A DNA stretch of 64,000 nucleotides from JBDSSS01 sp963764195 (GCA_963764195.1 CAVXRG010000003.1:310001-374000), one strand, 5' to 3'. Numbered from the stretch's first letter, positions 1 to 9,076 are shown. Program-made: numbers and translations. The notes: generated by a model from the sequence alone, not told the origin.

Positions 1-2
1 CG

Positions 3-704
3 CTCTTCGATCTCGACGGGGTGCTGACCCCCACCGCTGAGGTCCACATGCGCGCCTGGGAGCAGATGTTCAACGACTTCCTCGACGCGAAGGGGGTGCT
101 GCCGCGTTACACCGCGGACGACTACTTCGCCCACGTGGACGGCAAGCCCCGCTTCGACGGGGTGCGAACCTTCCTGGCGTCCCGCGACCTCACCCTGCCC
201 GAGGGGAGCCCGGACGACGGTCCCGACGAGCAGACCGTCGGCGGCCTCGGCAACCGGAAGAACGCCACCTTCTCGGCGATCCTCGCCGACGAGGGGGTCG
301 CGCCCTACCCCGCCTCGGTCGCCCTGCTCGACCACCTCGAGGTTCGCGGCACCGCCGTCGCCGTCGTGTCCTCCTCCCGCAACGCCCCAGCGGTGCTCCG
401 GGCCGCCGGCCTCGCGCACCGCTTCGAGGTCGTCGTCGACGGCGAGGTGGCGGCGCGCGACGGCCTCGCGGGCAAGCCCTCCCCGGAAACCTACCTGCGG
501 GCCGCCGAGATCCTCGGGGTCCCGGCCGAGCGCGCCGTCGTCTTCGAGGACGCCCTCTCCGGCGTGGCCTCGGGCCGGGCGGGACGATTCGGGCTGGTCG
601 TGGGGGTCGACCGGGGAGCGGGCGCCCGGGCCCTGCTCGACGGGGGAGCCGACGTCGTCGTCACCGAGCTCGATGAGCTCATCCCCGCCGACGAGGACGG
701 CTGA
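3..704 (+). CDS. HAD-IA phosphatase, beta-phosphoglucomutase-like (5' end cut off by window)
   Basis: Partial gene: the frame is open to the left edge and the first visible residues LFDLDGV are HAD motif I (DxD nucleophile and acid/base), so only a few N-terminal residues are missing. The GTG at 21 is therefore an internal Val, not the start. Other HAD motifs are visible: a Ser in 'VVSSSRNAP' (motif II), 'GKPSPETY' with the motif III Lys, and 'VVFEDALSGV' (motif IV acidic residues). The family converts beta-glucose-1-phosphate to glucose-6-phosphate or hydrolyses small sugar phosphates. The gene lies 6 bp before a GH65 phosphorylase, the classic pairing in which this enzyme takes up the phosphorylase product. 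That supports a mutase rather than a generic phosphatase, but the substrate is inferred. Confidence 0.88.
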   Translation, partial: LFDLDGVLTPTAEVHMRAWEQMFNDFLDAKGVLPRYTADDYFAHVDGKPRFDGVRTFLASRDLTLPEGSPDDGPDEQTVGGLGNRKNATFSAILADEGVAPYPASVALLDHLEVRGTAVAVVSSSRNAPAVLRAAGLAHRFEVVVDGEVAARDGLAGKPSPETYLRAAEILGVPAERAVVFEDALSGVASGRAGRFGLVVGVDRGAGARALLDGGADVVVTELDELIPADEDG

Positions 705-710
705 CCCCCG

Positions 711-3218
711 ATGAAGCGCTCCCTTCACGGCAACCCGGACCCCATCGACCGCAGCCGCTTCCCCGTCGACGAGTGGGCCTGGCGCGAGACGTGGCACAAC
801 GGCGACGACCTCGGCGTCACCGAGACGGTCTTCGCCGTCGGCAACGGCTACCTCGGCCTGCGGGGCAACGCCGAGGAGGGACGGGACGTCCACACCCACG
901 GAACCTTCGTCAACGGCTTCCACGAGACCTGGCGGATCCGGCACGCCGAGGAGGCCTTCGGCTTCGCCCAGACGGGGCAGACGATCGTCAACGTGCCCGA
1001 CGTCAAGACGATCAAGGTATACATCGACGACGAGCCCCTGATGCTCTCGATCGCCGACCTCGAGCACTACGACCGGACCCTCGACTTCCGCGACGGGGTG
1101 CTGCGCCGCTCCCTCGTGTGGCGGACCCCGTCGGGCAAGCGGGTCCGGATCGAGTCCCGCCGGATGGTCTCCTTCGAGCAGCGACACCTCGTGGTCATGA
1201 CCCTCGACATCACCCTGCTCGACGCCGACGCTCCGGTGGCGATCTCGTCTCAGGTCCTCAACCGCCAGGACGGCCGGGACGAGTACCACGTCGCGTCGAC
1301 GGGGGTCGGTGAAGGTGTCGACCCTCGCAGGGCGAGTCAGATGACCGAGCGGGTGCTCGAGCCGCAGAGCAACTGGGCCAGCGACCGACGCACCATCCTC
1401 AGCTACCGCTGCACCAACTCGCGGATGACGCTGGCCGTGGGGGTCGACCACGAGCTGACGACCGAGAACGACTACGAGGAGATCACCCACGCCGAGGAGG
1501 ACCTCGGCAAGAAGGTCTACCGGATCCGGGGAAAGGTCGGCCGGCCGATCTGCCTGACCAAGGTCGCGGCCTACCACACGTCGCGCGGCGTACCGGTGCG
1601 CGAGCTCGTCGACCGCACCCGGCGCACCCTCGACCGGGTCCGCGACACGGGTGTCGAGGAGTGCTTCGCCGAGCAACGGCAGTGGCTCGACCGCTTCTGG
1701 GCCGACTCCGACGTGCGGGTCGACGGCCATCCCGCGATCCAGCAGGCCGTGCGGTGGAACCTCTTCCAGCTCGCGCAGGCGTCGGGCCGGGTCGAGCAGT
1801 CCGGCATCGCCGCCAAGGGGGTGAGCGGGACGGGCTACGAGGGCCACTACTTCTGGGACACGGAGACCTACGTGCTGCCCTTCCTCACCTACACGTCGCC
1901 GCAGGTCGCGCGCGGCGCCCTCCGCTTCCGCTACCTCATGCTCCCGTCCGCCCTGCGCCGGGCCAAGGACCTCTCCCACGTCGGCGCCCTCTTCCCGTGG
2001 CGGACCATCAACGGCGAGGAGGCCTCGGCCTACTACGCGGCCGGCACGGCGCAATACCACATCAACGCCGACATCGTCTTCGCGCTGTGCAAGTACGTCC
2101 AGGCCACCGGGGACGACGACTTCATGCTGCGAGAGGGCATCGACATCCTCGTCCTCACCGCGCGGATGTGGGCCGACCTCGGCTTCTGGCTCGGCACCGG
2201 AGACCAGCGCCGCTTCCACCTGCACGGTGTCACCGGTCCCGACGAGTACACGACCGTCGTCAACAACAACCTGTTCACCAACGCGATGGCGAGCGACAAC
2301 CTGCGCCAGGCGGCGCGGTGGACCCGGCGCCTCGCCGCGGAGTTCCCGGACGGCTTCGCGCGCTTGCGGACCCGGCTCGCGCTCGGGAGCGACGAGGTGG
2401 AGGAGTGGGCCAGCTGCGCCGAGGGGATGTTCATCCCCTACGACGAGGTGCTCCGCGTCCACCCGCAGGACCAGCACTTCCTCGAGCGGGAGGTCTGGGA
2501 CCTCGCCTCGACCCCCGACAGCAAGCGGCCGCTGCTGCTGCACTACCACCCGCTCGTCATCTACCGCTTCCAGGTGCTCAAGCAGGCCGACGTCGTCGCG
2601 GCGTTGTTCCTTCAGGGCCAGATGTTCTCGCGCGAGGACAAGCGGGCTGACTTCGAGTACTACGACCCGATCACGACGGGCGACTCCACCCTCTCCTCGG
2701 TGGTCCAGTCGATCGTCGCGGCCGAGGTCGGCTACCAGGACCTCGCGCTCGACTACTTCCACTCGGGGTTGTTCGTCGACCTCGCCGACCTGCACAGCAA
2801 CGCGTCGGACGGGGTGCACGTGGCGTCTGCCGGCGGCGTCTGGAACAGCCTCGTCTACGGTTTCGGGGGGATGCGCGACCACAACGGCACCCTCACCTTC
2901 GACCCACGGCTGCCGGCGCAGTGGCCGGCTCTCGAGTTCCGGATAGCCGTGCGCGGGAGTCGGGTCGCCGTCGAGCTCACCCGCGACGAGATCCGGTTCC
3001 GCCTCCGCGACGGGGACCCCCTCGACATCGTGGTGCGCGGGGAGCGGCACACCGTGACACCGGGCGACCCGACGGTCGTGCCCCTCGACGGGCAGGGCCC
3101 CGTCATCGACCGGAGGCTCGGCAGCATGCCGCTCGTCGGCTCGAGCGAGGAGCACGACATGGTCTACACCGCCGGGGTGCCCGATCCTGGCTGGCGACGG
3201 TCGGTGGCCGGCGACTGA
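711..3218 (+). CDS. Glycoside hydrolase family 65 (maltose/trehalose/kojibiose phosphorylase type)
   Basis: 835-residue protein with the full GH65 layout: N-terminal beta-sandwich, (alpha/alpha)6 barrel, and a small C-terminal beta domain. The catalytic acid region reads 'GVTGPDEY', with Glu at about residue 512, followed by the family's Asn-rich 'VNNNLFTN'. Near residue 700 'SDGVHVAS..GG.W' matches the phosphate-binding loop of GH65 phosphorylases. Such enzymes split an alpha-glucosidic disaccharide with phosphate to beta-glucose-1-phosphate plus glucose in the cytoplasm. The upstream HAD mutase-like gene (gap 6 bp, same strand) supports a phosphorylase role. Which disaccharide is used (trehalose, maltose, kojibiose, nigerose) cannot be read from the sequence. 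A hydrolase function is possible but less likely. Confidence 0.92.
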   Translation: MKRSLHGNPDPIDRSRFPVDEWAWRETWHNGDDLGVTETVFAVGNGYLGLRGNAEEGRDVHTHGTFVNGFHETWRIRHAEEAFGFAQTGQTIVNVPDVKTIKVYIDDEPLMLSIADLEHYDRTLDFRDGVLRRSLVWRTPSGKRVRIESRRMVSFEQRHLVVMTLDITLLDADAPVAISSQVLNRQDGRDEYHVASTGVGEGVDPRRASQMTERVLEPQSNWASDRRTILSYRCTNSRMTLAVGVDHELTTENDYEEITHAEEDLGKKVYRIRGKVGRPICLTKVAAYHTSRGVPVRELVDRTRRTLDRVRDTGVEECFAEQRQWLDRFWADSDVRVDGHPAIQQAVRWNLFQLAQASGRVEQSGIAAKGVSGTGYEGHYFWDTETYVLPFLTYTSPQVARGALRFRYLMLPSALRRAKDLSHVGALFPWRTINGEEASAYYAAGTAQYHINADIVFALCKYVQATGDDDFMLREGIDILVLTARMWADLGFWLGTGDQRRFHLHGVTGPDEYTTVVNNNLFTNAMASDNLRQAARWTRRLAAEFPDGFARLRTRLALGSDEVEEWASCAEGMFIPYDEVLRVHPQDQHFLEREVWDLASTPDSKRPLLLHYHPLVIYRFQVLKQADVVAALFLQGQMFSREDKRADFEYYDPITTGDSTLSSVVQSIVAAEVGYQDLALDYFHSGLFVDLADLHSNASDGVHVASAGGVWNSLVYGFGGMRDHNGTLTFDPRLPAQWPALEFRIAVRGSRVAVELTRDEIRFRLRDGDPLDIVVRGERHTVTPGDPTVVPLDGQGPVIDRRLGSMPLVGSSEEHDMVYTAGVPDPGWRRSVAGD

Positions 3219-3224
3219 CACCCC

Positions 3225-3402
3225 CAGGGTTCGACGACGACACCCGCCGAACCGGCGCCGCGGCGAAGAGGTCTGCGACAGCGGCGAGCTCGGCCTGGGG
3301 TGTGACCGCGGCCGCGCCCACGGAGGACCACGATGTGGCCCTCCCGTCGAGTGCGCAGAACATCAGGGTGGTCCGACCGTTCTCGCGCAGGTGCGCGGTG
3401 GC
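3225..3402 (-). pseudogene. Probable remnant of a pyridoxamine 5'-phosphate oxidase-family gene
   Basis: Read on the minus strand from about 3402, the frame gives 'TAHLRENGRTTLMFCALDG', which closely resembles the core of actinobacterial PPOX-family flavin proteins ('..AHLRENGRITLMFCAF.G..'). About 25 residues later comes 'ELAAVADLFAAAP', resembling the family's 'FxxLAxxFPxHP' stretch. The family's intervening segment and both ends are missing, and no start codon or ribosome site precedes the similarity. I read it as a decayed internal fragment. The resemblance is from memory of the family and has not been searched. Confidence 0.45.
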
Positions 3403-3429
3403 CGGGGTGGGCCGGCTCGGACCATGCGG

Positions 3430-3462
3430 AACGACCCCCGCGTCCGGGACGCGGGGGTCGTT
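3430..3462 (-). terminator. Hairpin terminator between convergent genes
   Basis: Perfect 15-bp inverted repeat (arms 3430-3444 and 3448-3462, loop CGG), about 30 bp past the stop of the minus-strand DEAD-box gene. There is no long U-tract, as is usual for high-G+C actinobacterial terminators. It could also stop transcription from the plus-strand GH65 operon. Confidence 0.7.
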
Positions 3463-3492
3463 CAGGAGCTCGTCGTGCCGGTGGCGCTCAGG

Positions 3493-5286
3493 TCACTCGC
3501 CGGCGGCGCTGGCGGCCGGGGCGGTCTCGCCGCGACCGGAGCCACCACGACGGCGGCGGCGCGGGCGGCCCTGACCGTCACCGGAGTCGCGCGTGCCGCC
3601 CTGGTCGGACGACGGCGCGCTCGTCTCGGCCCCGCCCGCGGCGCCGGCGGCGGCCGGTCCGCCGCCCCGGGTGCGGCGACGGTTCCGGCTGCGCGGCGGC
3701 CGGCTCTCGCCGGACGACGCCTGGGCGTCGTTGCCGTCCGCACCCCGGTGCTCGCGGGTCGCGGGTGCGGTGTCGCGGGAGCCTCGGCCGCCGTCGCGGG
3801 AGCCTCGGCCGCCGTCGCGGGAGCCACGACCGCCGTCGCGGTCAGCGTGTCCGCCGGTCGCGTGACGCTTGCCCGTCTCGCCGAGGTCCTCGAGCGTCTC
3901 CGCCTGCAGACCCTCACGGGTCCGGTCGGAGCGACGCAGGCGACCGGTGACGTCGGTGGGGATGTCGAGGTCGGCGAAGAGGTGGTCGGAGGAGGAGTAG
4001 GTCTCCTGCGGCTCGGGGATGCCGAGGTCGAGCGTCTTGTTGATCAGCGCCCAGCGGTGCAGGTCGTCCCAGTCGACGAAGGTGACCGCGATGCCGGTGT
4101 TGCCGGCGCGAGCGGTGCGCCCGACGCGGTGGACGTAGGTCTTCTCGTCCTCCGGGCACTGGTAGTTGATCACGTGGGTGACGTTGTCGACGTCGATCCC
4201 GCGGGCCGCGACGTCGGTCGCCACGAGGATGTCGACCTTGCCGTTGCGGAAGGCGCGCAGGGCCTGCTCGCGGGCGCCCTGGCCGAGGTCGCCGTGGATG
4301 GCCGCAGCGGCGAAGCCCCGGTCGACGAGCTCGTCGGAGACCTTGGCGGCGGTCCGCTTCGTCCGGCTGAAGATGATGGTGAGACCACGCTCGCGGGCCT
4401 GGAGCATCCGGGCGAGCATCTCGACCTTGTCCATCGCGTGCGCGCGGTAGACGAACTGCTCGACGGCCTTGACCGTGTGCGCGTTCTCGTTCTCGTCGCC
4501 CATCGCCCGGATGTGGGTCGGCTGGGTCATGTAGCGGCGGGCCAGCGCGACGATGGCGCCGGGCATGGTCGCGGAGAACAGCATCGTCTGGCGGCTGGCG
4601 GGCGTCTGCGCCATGAGGGTCTCGACGTCGGGCAGGAAGCCGAGGTCGAGCATCTCGTCGGCCTCGTCGAGCACGACGATGCGGGCCTGCGACAGGTCGA
4701 GGTGGCCTTGCTTGGCGAGGTCGATGAGCCGGCCGGGCGTGCCGACGACGACCTCGACCCCGCGCTTCAGGGCCTCGATCTGCGGCTCGTACGCGCGGCC
4801 ACCGTAGACGGTGAGCACCCGGATGCCGCGGCCGCGGCCGGCGCGCTCGAGATCACCGGCGACCTGAACGGCGAGCTCGCGCGTCGGGGCCACGGCGAGT
4901 GCCTGCGGCTTGCCCGGGCGGGCCTGGGACTCGAACCCCTCGTCGCCGGGAGCGACGACCTGGTTGAGCATGGGGACGCCGAAGCCGAGGGTCTTGCCGG
5001 TGCCGGTCTTGGCCTGACCGATGATGTCGTGGCCACCGAGGGCCACCGGCAGGGTCATCGCCTGGATCGGGAACGGGTGGACGATGCCGGCCTCCGCGAG
5101 CGAGGCGACGATACCGGGGTGGATGCCGAACTCGGCGAATGTCACCTCGGGGGCGACGGGTGCGTCGGGCCGGGCGACCTCGACGACCTCGGCCACGACG
5201 GCCTCGATCTGGTCGGTCGGTTCGGTCAGCTCGATCTGCTCAGCGGGCTCGGACGCGGCGGTCTGTGCCGGGGTGTTCTGGGTCAT
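3493..5286 (-). CDS. DEAD-box ATP-dependent RNA helicase (RhlE/DeaD type)
   Basis: 597-residue RNA helicase. In order: acidic N-terminal extension of about 48 residues, Q motif around 'FPIQAMTL', Walker A 'AKTGTGKT', Ia 'PTRELA', Ib 'GTPGR', II 'DEADEMLDLGF', III 'SATMP', then the second RecA domain with 'IFSRTKRTA', 'ATDVAARGIDV' and 'HRVGRTARAG'. The last 100 residues are Arg/Gly-rich with a 7-residue tandem repeat (SRDGGRG), an RNA-binding tail as in RhlE/CsdA proteins. The start is placed at ATG 5286, just before the acidic tail; an open frame continues upstream but that stretch looks non-coding. It corresponds in position to M. tuberculosis rhlE (Rv3211). Likely roles are ribosome assembly and mRNA unwinding or decay. 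Confidence 0.93.
   Translation of the reverse strand: MTQNTPAQTAASEPAEQIELTEPTDQIEAVVAEVVEVARPDAPVAPEVTFAEFGIHPGIVASLAEAGIVHPFPIQAMTLPVALGGHDIIGQAKTGTGKTLGFGVPMLNQVVAPGDEGFESQARPGKPQALAVAPTRELAVQVAGDLERAGRGRGIRVLTVYGGRAYEPQIEALKRGVEVVVGTPGRLIDLAKQGHLDLSQARIVVLDEADEMLDLGFLPDVETLMAQTPASRQTMLFSATMPGAIVALARRYMTQPTHIRAMGDENENAHTVKAVEQFVYRAHAMDKVEMLARMLQARERGLTIIFSRTKRTAAKVSDELVDRGFAAAAIHGDLGQGAREQALRAFRNGKVDILVATDVAARGIDVDNVTHVINYQCPEDEKTYVHRVGRTARAGNTGIAVTFVDWDDLHRWALINKTLDLGIPEPQETYSSSDHLFADLDIPTDVTGRLRRSDRTREGLQAETLEDLGETGKRHATGGHADRDGGRGSRDGGRGSRDGGRGSRDTAPATREHRGADGNDAQASSGESRPPRSRNRRRTRGGGPAAAGAAGGAETSAPSSDQGGTRDSGDGQGRPRRRRRGGSGRGETAPAASAAGE
3772..3840 (-). repeat. 21-bp tandem repeat inside helicase C-terminus
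   Basis: Three 21-bp copies (3772-3792, 3793-3813, 3814-3834; the last has small changes) plus a partial fourth. On the minus strand they encode tandem SRDGGRG units in the helicase's RGG-like tail. Copy number could vary by slippage without breaking the frame. Confidence 0.85.
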
Positions 5287-5527
5287 GGGTATCTCTCGAT
5301 CAGCACGAGCACCCCGCGTCGGTGGCGGGAGCTCAGTGACTCGTGGCGGGCCGATCGGAGAGTTTCGTGAGGGCGTGGCGCGCCCGCCGTGGGGCGGGGC
5401 CACCGGTGCTCCGCGAACTGCCGGGCACCAGCTGGGCAAACCATCGGGCCGACCGGGCACCGAGTTGTCCGTTCCAGTCTACCGGCAACGCGCCGGTCCG
5501 CTCGTTCACGGTCACTAGATTGGGGTC

Positions 5528-6220
5528 ATGAGCGAGCCGACCCCCACCTCCCCGCCCCAGGACCCCGTCTACCTCGAGGCCGTCGGGGACCTGCTCGGCG
5601 CGCTGGCCTACAGCGAGCTGTGCGCCTTCTCGCAGCTGGCCAAGGACGCCGAGCTGGCGCCGTCGCTGCGGCACAAGTCGGAGGTCGCCGTCCTCGCCGC
5701 TCACGAGCTGCGCAACTTCGCCGTGCTGACCGACCGCCTGAGGGCGCTCGGCATCGAGCCGGAGACGGCGATGGCGCCGTTCGTCGAGGCGGTCGACGGC
5801 TTCCACGACCGGACCCGGCCGTCGGGGTGGCTCGAGGGGCTCGTCAAGGTCTACGTCGGGGAGGGGATCGCCACCGACTTCTACCGGGAGGTGGCCAACT
5901 ACGTCGACGACGACACCAAGTCGCTCGTCCTCGGAGTGCTCGAGGACACCGGCCAGGCCGACTTCGCCGTCGGCGCGGTGCGGGCGGCGATCGCCGCCGA
6001 CGAGCGGATCGCCGGGCGCCTCGCCCTGTGGGGTCGGCGCCTCGTCGGTGAGGCGATCACCCAGGCGCAGCGCGTCGGGGTCGAGCGGGACGCCCTCTCG
6101 AGCCTGCTCGTCGGGGCTCCGGGGCGGGGCGGAGCCGACCTGGCGGAGCTGGGGCGAATGTTCGTCCGGCTCACCGACGAGCACACCCGTCGGATGGAGC
6201 GGCTCGGGCTGTCCGCCTGA
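5528..6220 (+). CDS. Ferritin-like diiron protein, MiaE-like
   Basis: 230-residue helical protein of the actinobacterial ferritin-like family related to tRNA-(ms2io6A) hydroxylase MiaE. Candidate diiron ligands lie on successive helices: 'AYSELCAF', 'AAHELRNF' (ExxH-like), 'DFYREV' and 'VLEDTGQ'. The N-terminal 14 residues are Pro/Ser/Thr-rich. The start ATG 5528 follows divergently from the DEAD-box helicase, with about 240 bp between the starts. The same pair occurs in mycobacteria (Rv3210c/Rv3211), so a role in RNA metabolism is plausible, but the substrate is not known and some members are annotated only as ferritin-like. Confidence 0.75.
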   Translation: MSEPTPTSPPQDPVYLEAVGDLLGALAYSELCAFSQLAKDAELAPSLRHKSEVAVLAAHELRNFAVLTDRLRALGIEPETAMAPFVEAVDGFHDRTRPSGWLEGLVKVYVGEGIATDFYREVANYVDDDTKSLVLGVLEDTGQADFAVGAVRAAIAADERIAGRLALWGRRLVGEAITQAQRVGVERDALSSLLVGAPGRGGADLAELGRMFVRLTDEHTRRMERLGLSA

Positions 6221-6262
6221 CCGTCCCTGACCGCCCCTGTCCGCGAAGGCGCTCGCGGACGC

Positions 6263-6299
6263 ACGAAGGGCCCGACGCGCGAGGCGGCGGGCCCTTCGT
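6263..6299 (+). terminator. Hairpin terminator
   Basis: Perfect 11-bp stem (arms 6263-6273 and 6289-6299, 15-nt GC-rich loop) between the convergent MiaE-like and GlsB-like genes. It is preceded by a second small 7-bp hairpin at about 6240-6260. Probably acts in both directions. Confidence 0.7.
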
Positions 6300-6330
6300 C
6301 GTCCCGGCTCGCCGGGACGGGGTCACTCGT

Positions 6331-6600
6331 TCAGACGGACTTCTTCGTGATCCGGCCGTACACGCTGATGCCGATCGCGGCGACGACGGCCGAGACGATC
6401 CAGAACCACCAGCGGACACCGCCGTTGCCGTTGTCGTAACTGAAGATCGCGCCGAGGATGAACGTGGTGAGCAGCGACGCGACGATGCCGATGACGATGG
6501 TCATGACGATCGAGATGTCCTGCTTGCCGGGGAGGATGAGTCGGCCCAGAGCGCCGATGATCAATCCGGCGACGATGGCTCCGATGATGGCACCGATCAT
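6331..6600 (-). CDS. GlsB/YeaQ/YmgE-family small stress membrane protein
   Basis: 89-residue protein with three hydrophobic segments (about residues 2-22, 29-53, 64-82) and the Gly-rich start 'IGAIIGAIVAGLIIGALGR' typical of the transglycosylase-associated (Tag) family. A short charged tail 'RITKKSV' follows. It sits in the cytoplasmic membrane; the biochemical function is not established, and family members rise in acid, osmotic or general stress. A single gene between a terminator and a gene-free 258-bp stretch. Confidence 0.88.
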   Translation of the reverse strand: MIGAIIGAIVAGLIIGALGRLILPGKQDISIVMTIVIGIVASLLTTFILGAIFSYDNGNGGVRWWFWIVSAVVAAIGISVYGRITKKSV

Positions 6601-6858
6601 GATTGCTCCTTCTGTCGACAGTGCGACGTGTGTGAGGTGCGGGACCTGCTCAACGCCACGAGCGCGTGACTCGTGACATCAAGGTTCCCCCGGTGCGACG
6701 TCCGGTGGGGTCACCGACACGACCTTCTTTGCCGGACACCGTCGCCAACACCGCTGTGGAGGAATCTCGCTCTGCCCCGTGGCGGCTGGTCCGCCACGAG
6801 TTCGGTGGGGTCCGTACCCAGTGGGGCCGGTGACGTCACGCCACGGTCTGCAGAGTCG

Positions 6859-7080
6859 TCAGGAGGCCCCGAAACCGACGCCGCCCTTCTTCTCGGCACC
6901 CGTCGTCACGTAGCCGAGCGACGACGTGGGCACGACGATGCGGCCGCCCTTGTCGTCGGTGAGCTCGAGGACGTCGGACGAGCGCGCGGCCTTGACGGCC
7001 TCGATCAGCTCGTCGGCACTGAGCGCCGTCTCGAAGGTGATCTCGCGCGCCACGTTCTGCACACCGATGCGGACCTCCAC
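6859..7080 (-). CDS. DUF3107 family protein
   Basis: 73-residue protein beginning MEVRIGVQN, with 'LTDDKGGRIVVPTSSLGYV' near the middle, which is the signature of DUF3107 (M. tuberculosis TB9.4/Rv3208A). Function unknown. The family is found almost only in actinobacteria and nearly always lies beside the TetR regulator that precedes it here (55 bp apart, same strand). The strictly kept pairing suggests a joint role. The gene-free 258 bp downstream (6601-6858) shows no motif I recognise. Confidence 0.9.
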   Translation of the reverse strand: MEVRIGVQNVAREITFETALSADELIEAVKAARSSDVLELTDDKGGRIVVPTSSLGYVTTGAEKKGGVGFGAS

Positions 7081-7135
7081 GTCATACCTCTTTCGTCGTC
7101 AGGAGGGACGGTCAGAGCTGCGTCCCCTCGTCACC

Positions 7136-7804
7136 CTAACGGGCCGTCGAGCCCACCGATTCCCGCGCCTCGGTGCCGGCGTCCGGGCGCTCGACGGCGG
7201 GGAAGGCCGCGATGCCCCGCCGGATCAGGGCGCTCGTCACCCGGACGGCCGACTCCTTGGGCAGCGTCCCGTCCTGGGCCAGCCAGTAGCGGGCCGAGGT
7301 CTGGGCGAGCCCGACGAGGCCGACCCCGACGAGCACCGCCTCCTGCTGGCCCATCGAGGTCTCCGCGCTGATGATGTCGGCCATCGCCCGGGCGCAGGTG
7401 AGGTCGATCTGGTCGAGCCGGCGCCGCACCTCGGGGTCGTTGGCGAGGTCGGACTCGAAGATGAGGCGGAAGGCGGCGCCCTCCTGGGCGACGAAGTCGA
7501 AGTAGGCGCTCGTCATCGTGTTGATCCGGGCCTTGTTGTCCGAGAGCGAGAGCGCATCGCGGACGAGGGTCTCCAGCTCGTTGGCGTGCTGGTCGATGAG
7601 CGCGAGGTAGAGCTCGAGCTTGCCGGGGAAGTGCTGGTAGAGGACCGGTTTGGAGACACCGGCACGGGCGGCGATGTCGTCCATCGCGGCCTGGTGGTAG
7701 CCGTTCTCCACGAAGACGCCGAGCGCGGCGTCGAGCAGCTGGGCGCGTCGCTCCGAGCGGGGCAGGCGCTGCCCGCGGCCGGGAACGGTCGTGTCGTCTG
7801 GCAT
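7136..7804 (-). CDS. TetR-family transcriptional regulator
   Basis: 222-residue regulator. The N-terminal helix-turn-helix (about residues 18-64) reads 'LLDAALGVFVENGYHQ.. DDIAARAGVSK.VLYQHF', the canonical TetR DNA-binding domain; the rest is an all-helical ligand domain. ATG 7804 is the start because the HTH follows at the normal distance. It is divergent from moeZ (90 bp between starts) and upstream of DUF3107 in the same direction, matching Rv3208-Rv3208A. The ligand is unknown. I could not identify a clean palindromic operator in the divergent region. Confidence 0.92.
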   Translation of the reverse strand: MPDDTTVPGRGQRLPRSERRAQLLDAALGVFVENGYHQAAMDDIAARAGVSKPVLYQHFPGKLELYLALIDQHANELETLVRDALSLSDNKARINTMTSAYFDFVAQEGAAFRLIFESDLANDPEVRRRLDQIDLTCARAMADIISAETSMGQQEAVLVGVGLVGLAQTSARYWLAQDGTLPKESAVRVTSALIRRGIAAFPAVERPDAGTEARESVGSTAR

Positions 7805-7894
7805 CCGAGTCCTCTGCGGGAGATCCGTGGTCGTCGCACGCTTCGGGCGGGACGACGGTGTCGCTCTCACCATACTCAGCAGTACCGTGGCGGG

Positions 7895-9076
7895 ATGCCC
7901 TTCGATCCGCTGGTCAAGACGGGTGCGCCGCTCTCCGGTCCCGAGGTGACGCGGTATGCCCGCCACGTCCTCGTCCCGGGTGTCGGGATGGCGGGGCAGG
8001 AGCGCCTCTCGGCCGCCCGGGTCCTCGTCATCGGGGCGGGCGGGCTCGGCTCCCCGGCCCTGCTCTACCTCGCGGCGGCCGGGGTCGGCACCATCGGGGT
8101 GGTCGACGCCGACGTCGTCGAGCTGACCAACCTGCACCGTCAGGTGATCCACTCCGACGAGGGCATCGGGCGGCTCAAGACCGAGTCCGCCGAAGCCGCC
8201 GTCCACCGGGTCAACCCCCACGTCCGAGTCGTGCGGCACGACGTGCGGCTCGACTCCTCGAACGCGCTCGAGATCCTCGCCGACTACGACGTCGTCGTCG
8301 ACGGCACCGACAACTTCCCGACGCGCTACCTCGTCAACGACGCGTGCGTCCTGCTCGGCAAGCCCCACGTGTGGGGCTCGATCCTGCGCTTCGACGGGCA
8401 GGTGTCGGTGTGGTGGGCGGAGCACGGTCCCTGCTACCGGTGCGTCTTCCCCGAGCCACCCCCTCCCGGCAGCGTTCCCAGCTGCGCGGAGGGTGGGGTC
8501 CTCGGGGTGCTCTGCGCCGCGATCGGGTCGGTCCAGTCCACCGAGGCGGTCAAGCTCCTGCTCGGGCTGGGCGACCCCCTCGTCGGACGGTTGCTCGTCC
8601 ACGACGCCCTGCGACAGACCTGGGACACGCTCACCGTCCGTGCCGACCCCGGCTGCCCGGTCTGCGGTGACGACCCGTCGGTGACCGAGCTCATCGACTA
8701 CGTGGAGTTCTGCGGGGTGCCTGGGTCGCCGGTGTCCGCCGAGGAGGGTGAGCTGCCGACGATCTCCGTGCGCGAGATGGCCGAGGAGCTCGCTTCGGAC
8801 GCCGCCCCGCTGCTCGTCGACGTCCGCGGGGAGGAGGAGCGAGCCATCGCCCGGATCCCCGGGGCGGTCGCCATCCACCTCGACGAGTTCCGCTCCGGGG
8901 CAGCGTTCGACGCGCTCCCGCGCGACCGCCGCGTCCTGATCCACTGCAAGGTCGGCGGGCGGTCTGCCGAGGCGACCCGACTCGCGCTCCGCGCGGGGCT
9001 GACCGACGTCGCGAACGTCGACGGCGGCATACTCGCCTACCTGCGGGAGATCGACCCCAGCCAGCCGGAGTACTGA
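7895..9076 (+). CDS. moeZ: MoeZ-type sulfur-carrier adenylyltransferase/sulfurtransferase
   Basis: 393 residues: an E1-like MoeB/ThiF domain (Rossmann 'GAGGLG' at 47-52; 'DGTDNFPTRYLVND'; zinc Cys pairs 'CYRC' and 'CPVC') followed by a rhodanese domain from about residue 288, with catalytic Cys351 in 'IHCKVGGRS'. The enzyme adenylates the C-terminal Gly of small sulfur-carrier proteins (MoaD, CysO, ThiS types) and turns it into a thiocarboxylate using the rhodanese persulfide. Actinobacterial MoeZ serves molybdopterin, cysteine and thiocarboxylate natural-product routes. No MoaD-type carrier is present in this window; MoaE is at 29.6 kb. The TATA-poor divergent region with TetR holds its promoter. 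Confidence 0.93.
   Translation: MPFDPLVKTGAPLSGPEVTRYARHVLVPGVGMAGQERLSAARVLVIGAGGLGSPALLYLAAAGVGTIGVVDADVVELTNLHRQVIHSDEGIGRLKTESAEAAVHRVNPHVRVVRHDVRLDSSNALEILADYDVVVDGTDNFPTRYLVNDACVLLGKPHVWGSILRFDGQVSVWWAEHGPCYRCVFPEPPPPGSVPSCAEGGVLGVLCAAIGSVQSTEAVKLLLGLGDPLVGRLLVHDALRQTWDTLTVRADPGCPVCGDDPSVTELIDYVEFCGVPGSPVSAEEGELPTISVREMAEELASDAAPLLVDVRGEEERAIARIPGAVAIHLDEFRSGAAFDALPRDRRVLIHCKVGGRSAEATRLALRAGLTDVANVDGGILAYLREIDPSQPEY

Noticed and set aside
3391..5370. 659-codon plus-strand frame opposite the DEAD-box helicase
   Set aside because: Mirror frame of a gene whose helicase motifs are all on the minus strand.
7805..7894. TetR operator in the divergent TetR-moeZ region
   Set aside because: I found no convincing palindrome of the usual length.
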